A stretch of 64,000 bases of DNA from Lysobacter sp. KIS68-7 (GTDB lineage: Bacteria > Pseudomonadota > Gammaproteobacteria > Xanthomonadales > Xanthomonadaceae): positions 1,487,001 through 1,551,000 of the forward strand of contig NZ_CP089925.1 in assembly GCF_021284745.1 (NCBI RefSeq), read 5' to 3'. Every line of letters starts with the position of its first letter. Positions within the stretch are counted from its first letter, which is position 1. A model generated the notes under the pieces. The model saw only the letters and a program-made list of their open reading frames with translations, had not been told where the DNA came from and ran no database searches. A program made the position numbers and the translations under genes. Shown piece after piece: positions 63,066-64,000 of the stretch.

Positions 63066-63698
63066 TCATTCGCGCGCGATCGAACACACGTAGACCACTT
63101 CGCACGCGCCGCCGCCGCTGTCCTCGCGCGAGAGCGAACTGCGCCAGTGCCAGCCATCGGGTGCGTCGGCCTCCACCAGCCAACCGTCGATGCGCACCTT
63201 GTCGCCGGCGCGCACGCGCCCGAGTTCCTTCGCGGTCGCCGCGTTGGCCGGGATCATGTGCATGTTCGCGCTGGAGTTGATGATTTCCGACAGGGGAATC
63301 GGCGGCGCGCCCTGCCAGCGATAGTGGTACCAGCGATTGGATTGATCGATGTCCAGGCGCGAGAGCACGGCGTCGTCGCGCATGCGGCCCCAGCCGAGGG
63401 CGAGGTCGGTCGGCGAGAGATCGGATTCGCGGCCGAGGCTGTAGTCCTCGCGCGACAGTACGCGCGCTTCGAGGCTGAAACCGGCGAGCGGTTGCAAGGT
63501 GGCGGCGGCCAGCCGGACTTCGCGGAAATCGCCGGGCACGGGCGACTGCAGGGGCGGATCACCCGCGAGCACGCCCGGCGGTGCCGGGCAACGCACCGTC
63601 GCACCACCGGCGGCAGCGGGCGCGCCGGGCGAGCGCGTCGTCCACCACCCGATGGTCCCGACGACCAGGCACAGCGCCACCCAACCGCGAAGGCTCAT
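63066..63698 (-). CDS. Hypothetical exported protein behind oxyR
   Basis: The 210-residue protein has an N-terminal signal or anchor helix (about 4-20, ending WW). The rest is soluble, with the conserved-looking stretch LALGWGRMRDDAVLSRLDIDQSNRWYHYRW and a C-terminal part containing SANMHMIPANAATAKELGRVRAGDKVRIDGWLV. Two late Cys (GACEVVYVCS) may form a disulfide. The family was not recognised. It overlaps the oxyR stop (ATGA) and is probably co-transcribed with it. Confidence 0.7.
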   Translation of the reverse strand: MSLRGWVALCLVVGTIGWWTTRSPGAPAAAGGATVRCPAPPGVLAGDPPLQSPVPGDFREVRLAAATLQPLAGFSLEARVLSREDYSLGRESDLSPTDLALGWGRMRDDAVLSRLDIDQSNRWYHYRWQGAPPIPLSEIINSSANMHMIPANAATAKELGRVRAGDKVRIDGWLVEADAPDGWHWRSSLSREDSGGGACEVVYVCSIARE

Positions 63699-64000
63699 GC
63701 GCGCTTTCCTTTTCCTGCAACGCTCTTCTTCTTTGGGGCGGCGGGCGTCGCCAGGTCAGCCGTTGGCGTGAACAACTCCTGCGGCAGTTGCCGGAATACA
63801 TCCGCCAGTTGCATCAGGAATCCGCCCATCGCCGAACTGCGTCGCCACACCATCGCGATCTGCCGGGACGGCCGCGAATCGCGGAAGCCCAACAGGTGGA
63901 TGTCCTTCGAACGCGCCACGGGCGGTTTGACGGCCAGTGTCGGCAGCAACGTCACGCCGACGTTGGCGGCCACCATCTGTCGCAACGTTTCCAGGCTCGT
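63695..64000 (-). CDS. oxyR: OxyR-type LysR regulator (C-terminal part, cut by window edge)
   Basis: About 100 C-terminal residues of a LysR-type regulator are present. The pattern SLETLRQMVAANVGVTLLPTLAV followed by IAMVWRRSSAM is the end of the OxyR effector domain. The DNA-binding domain and redox Cys pair lie beyond the right edge and cannot be checked. The tail ends in Lys/Ala-rich sequence (PKKKSVAGKGKRA), longer than E. coli OxyR. Confidence 0.85.
   Translation of the reverse strand, partial: TSLETLRQMVAANVGVTLLPTLAVKPPVARSKDIHLLGFRDSRPSRQIAMVWRRSSAMGGFLMQLADVFRQLPQELFTPTADLATPAAPKKKSVAGKGKRA

Overview
The window is GC-rich, densely coded chromosomal DNA from a Gram-negative gammaproteobacterium. 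It most resembles the Lysobacter/Xanthomonas family (Xanthomonadaceae). The pointers are the complete lptD-surA-pdxA-rsmA-apaG-apaH block facing folA, a class I fructose-bisphosphate aldolase next to pyruvate kinase, RlmM, a PlpD-like patatin with its own outer-membrane barrel, and frequent GTG/TTG starts. No rRNA, tRNA, CRISPR array, transposase or prophage gene was seen.

Layout. 0-4.7 kb: an exported transglutaminase-like protein (cut by the window edge), a Sel1-repeat protein and a GNAT acetyltransferase. 4.7-8.7 kb: pyruvate kinase, two tandem exported TonB-C-like paralogues and class I aldolase. 8.7-11.5 kb: a membrane protein coupled to a macro-domain hydrolase, another membrane protein and cysteine synthase. 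11.6-16.8 kb: an RND efflux adaptor and pump overlapping a TrmH-family methyltransferase. 16.8-17.8 kb: three small overlapping genes of lower GC, followed by a 128-bp palindromic element. 18.3-23.8 kb: an OmpR-type two-component system followed by a MacA/MacB-type tripartite ABC exporter whose adaptor carries an unusual helical insertion.

23.9-32.3 kb: an ArnT-like glycosyltransferase, periplasmic isoaspartyl peptidase, VOC protein, DgkA, TerC, LemA with two TPM proteins, Lgt and ThyA. 32.3-37.1 kb: a signalling island of three LuxR-type response regulators, a stand-alone REC-HPt protein whose receiver has lost its phosphoacceptor, and a BvgS/EvgS-like hybrid kinase. 37.2-42.1 kb: envelope proteins ending in the patatin-barrel protein. 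42.1-49.5 kb: folA converging on the lptD-surA-pdxA-rsmA-apaG-apaH operon. 49.6-54.7 kb: MsrB, an HDAC-like deacetylase, a PduO-type cobalamin adenosyltransferase with a BtuM-like membrane protein, and two UbiH-family monooxygenases. 54.7-59.0 kb: a glnS-led operon. 59.3-64 kb: a diguanylate cyclase, a GST, an EamA transporter, and a hypothetical gene behind oxyR (cut by the right edge).

Most of the window is housekeeping and envelope biogenesis. The most unusual parts are the phosphorelay island with its pseudo-receiver-HPt protein, the LTxxQ-like insertion in the MacA-like adaptor, the BtuM/PduO pair and the palindromic element beside the low-GC small-gene cassette. Everything here comes from reading the sequence and from family knowledge. 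No searches were run.
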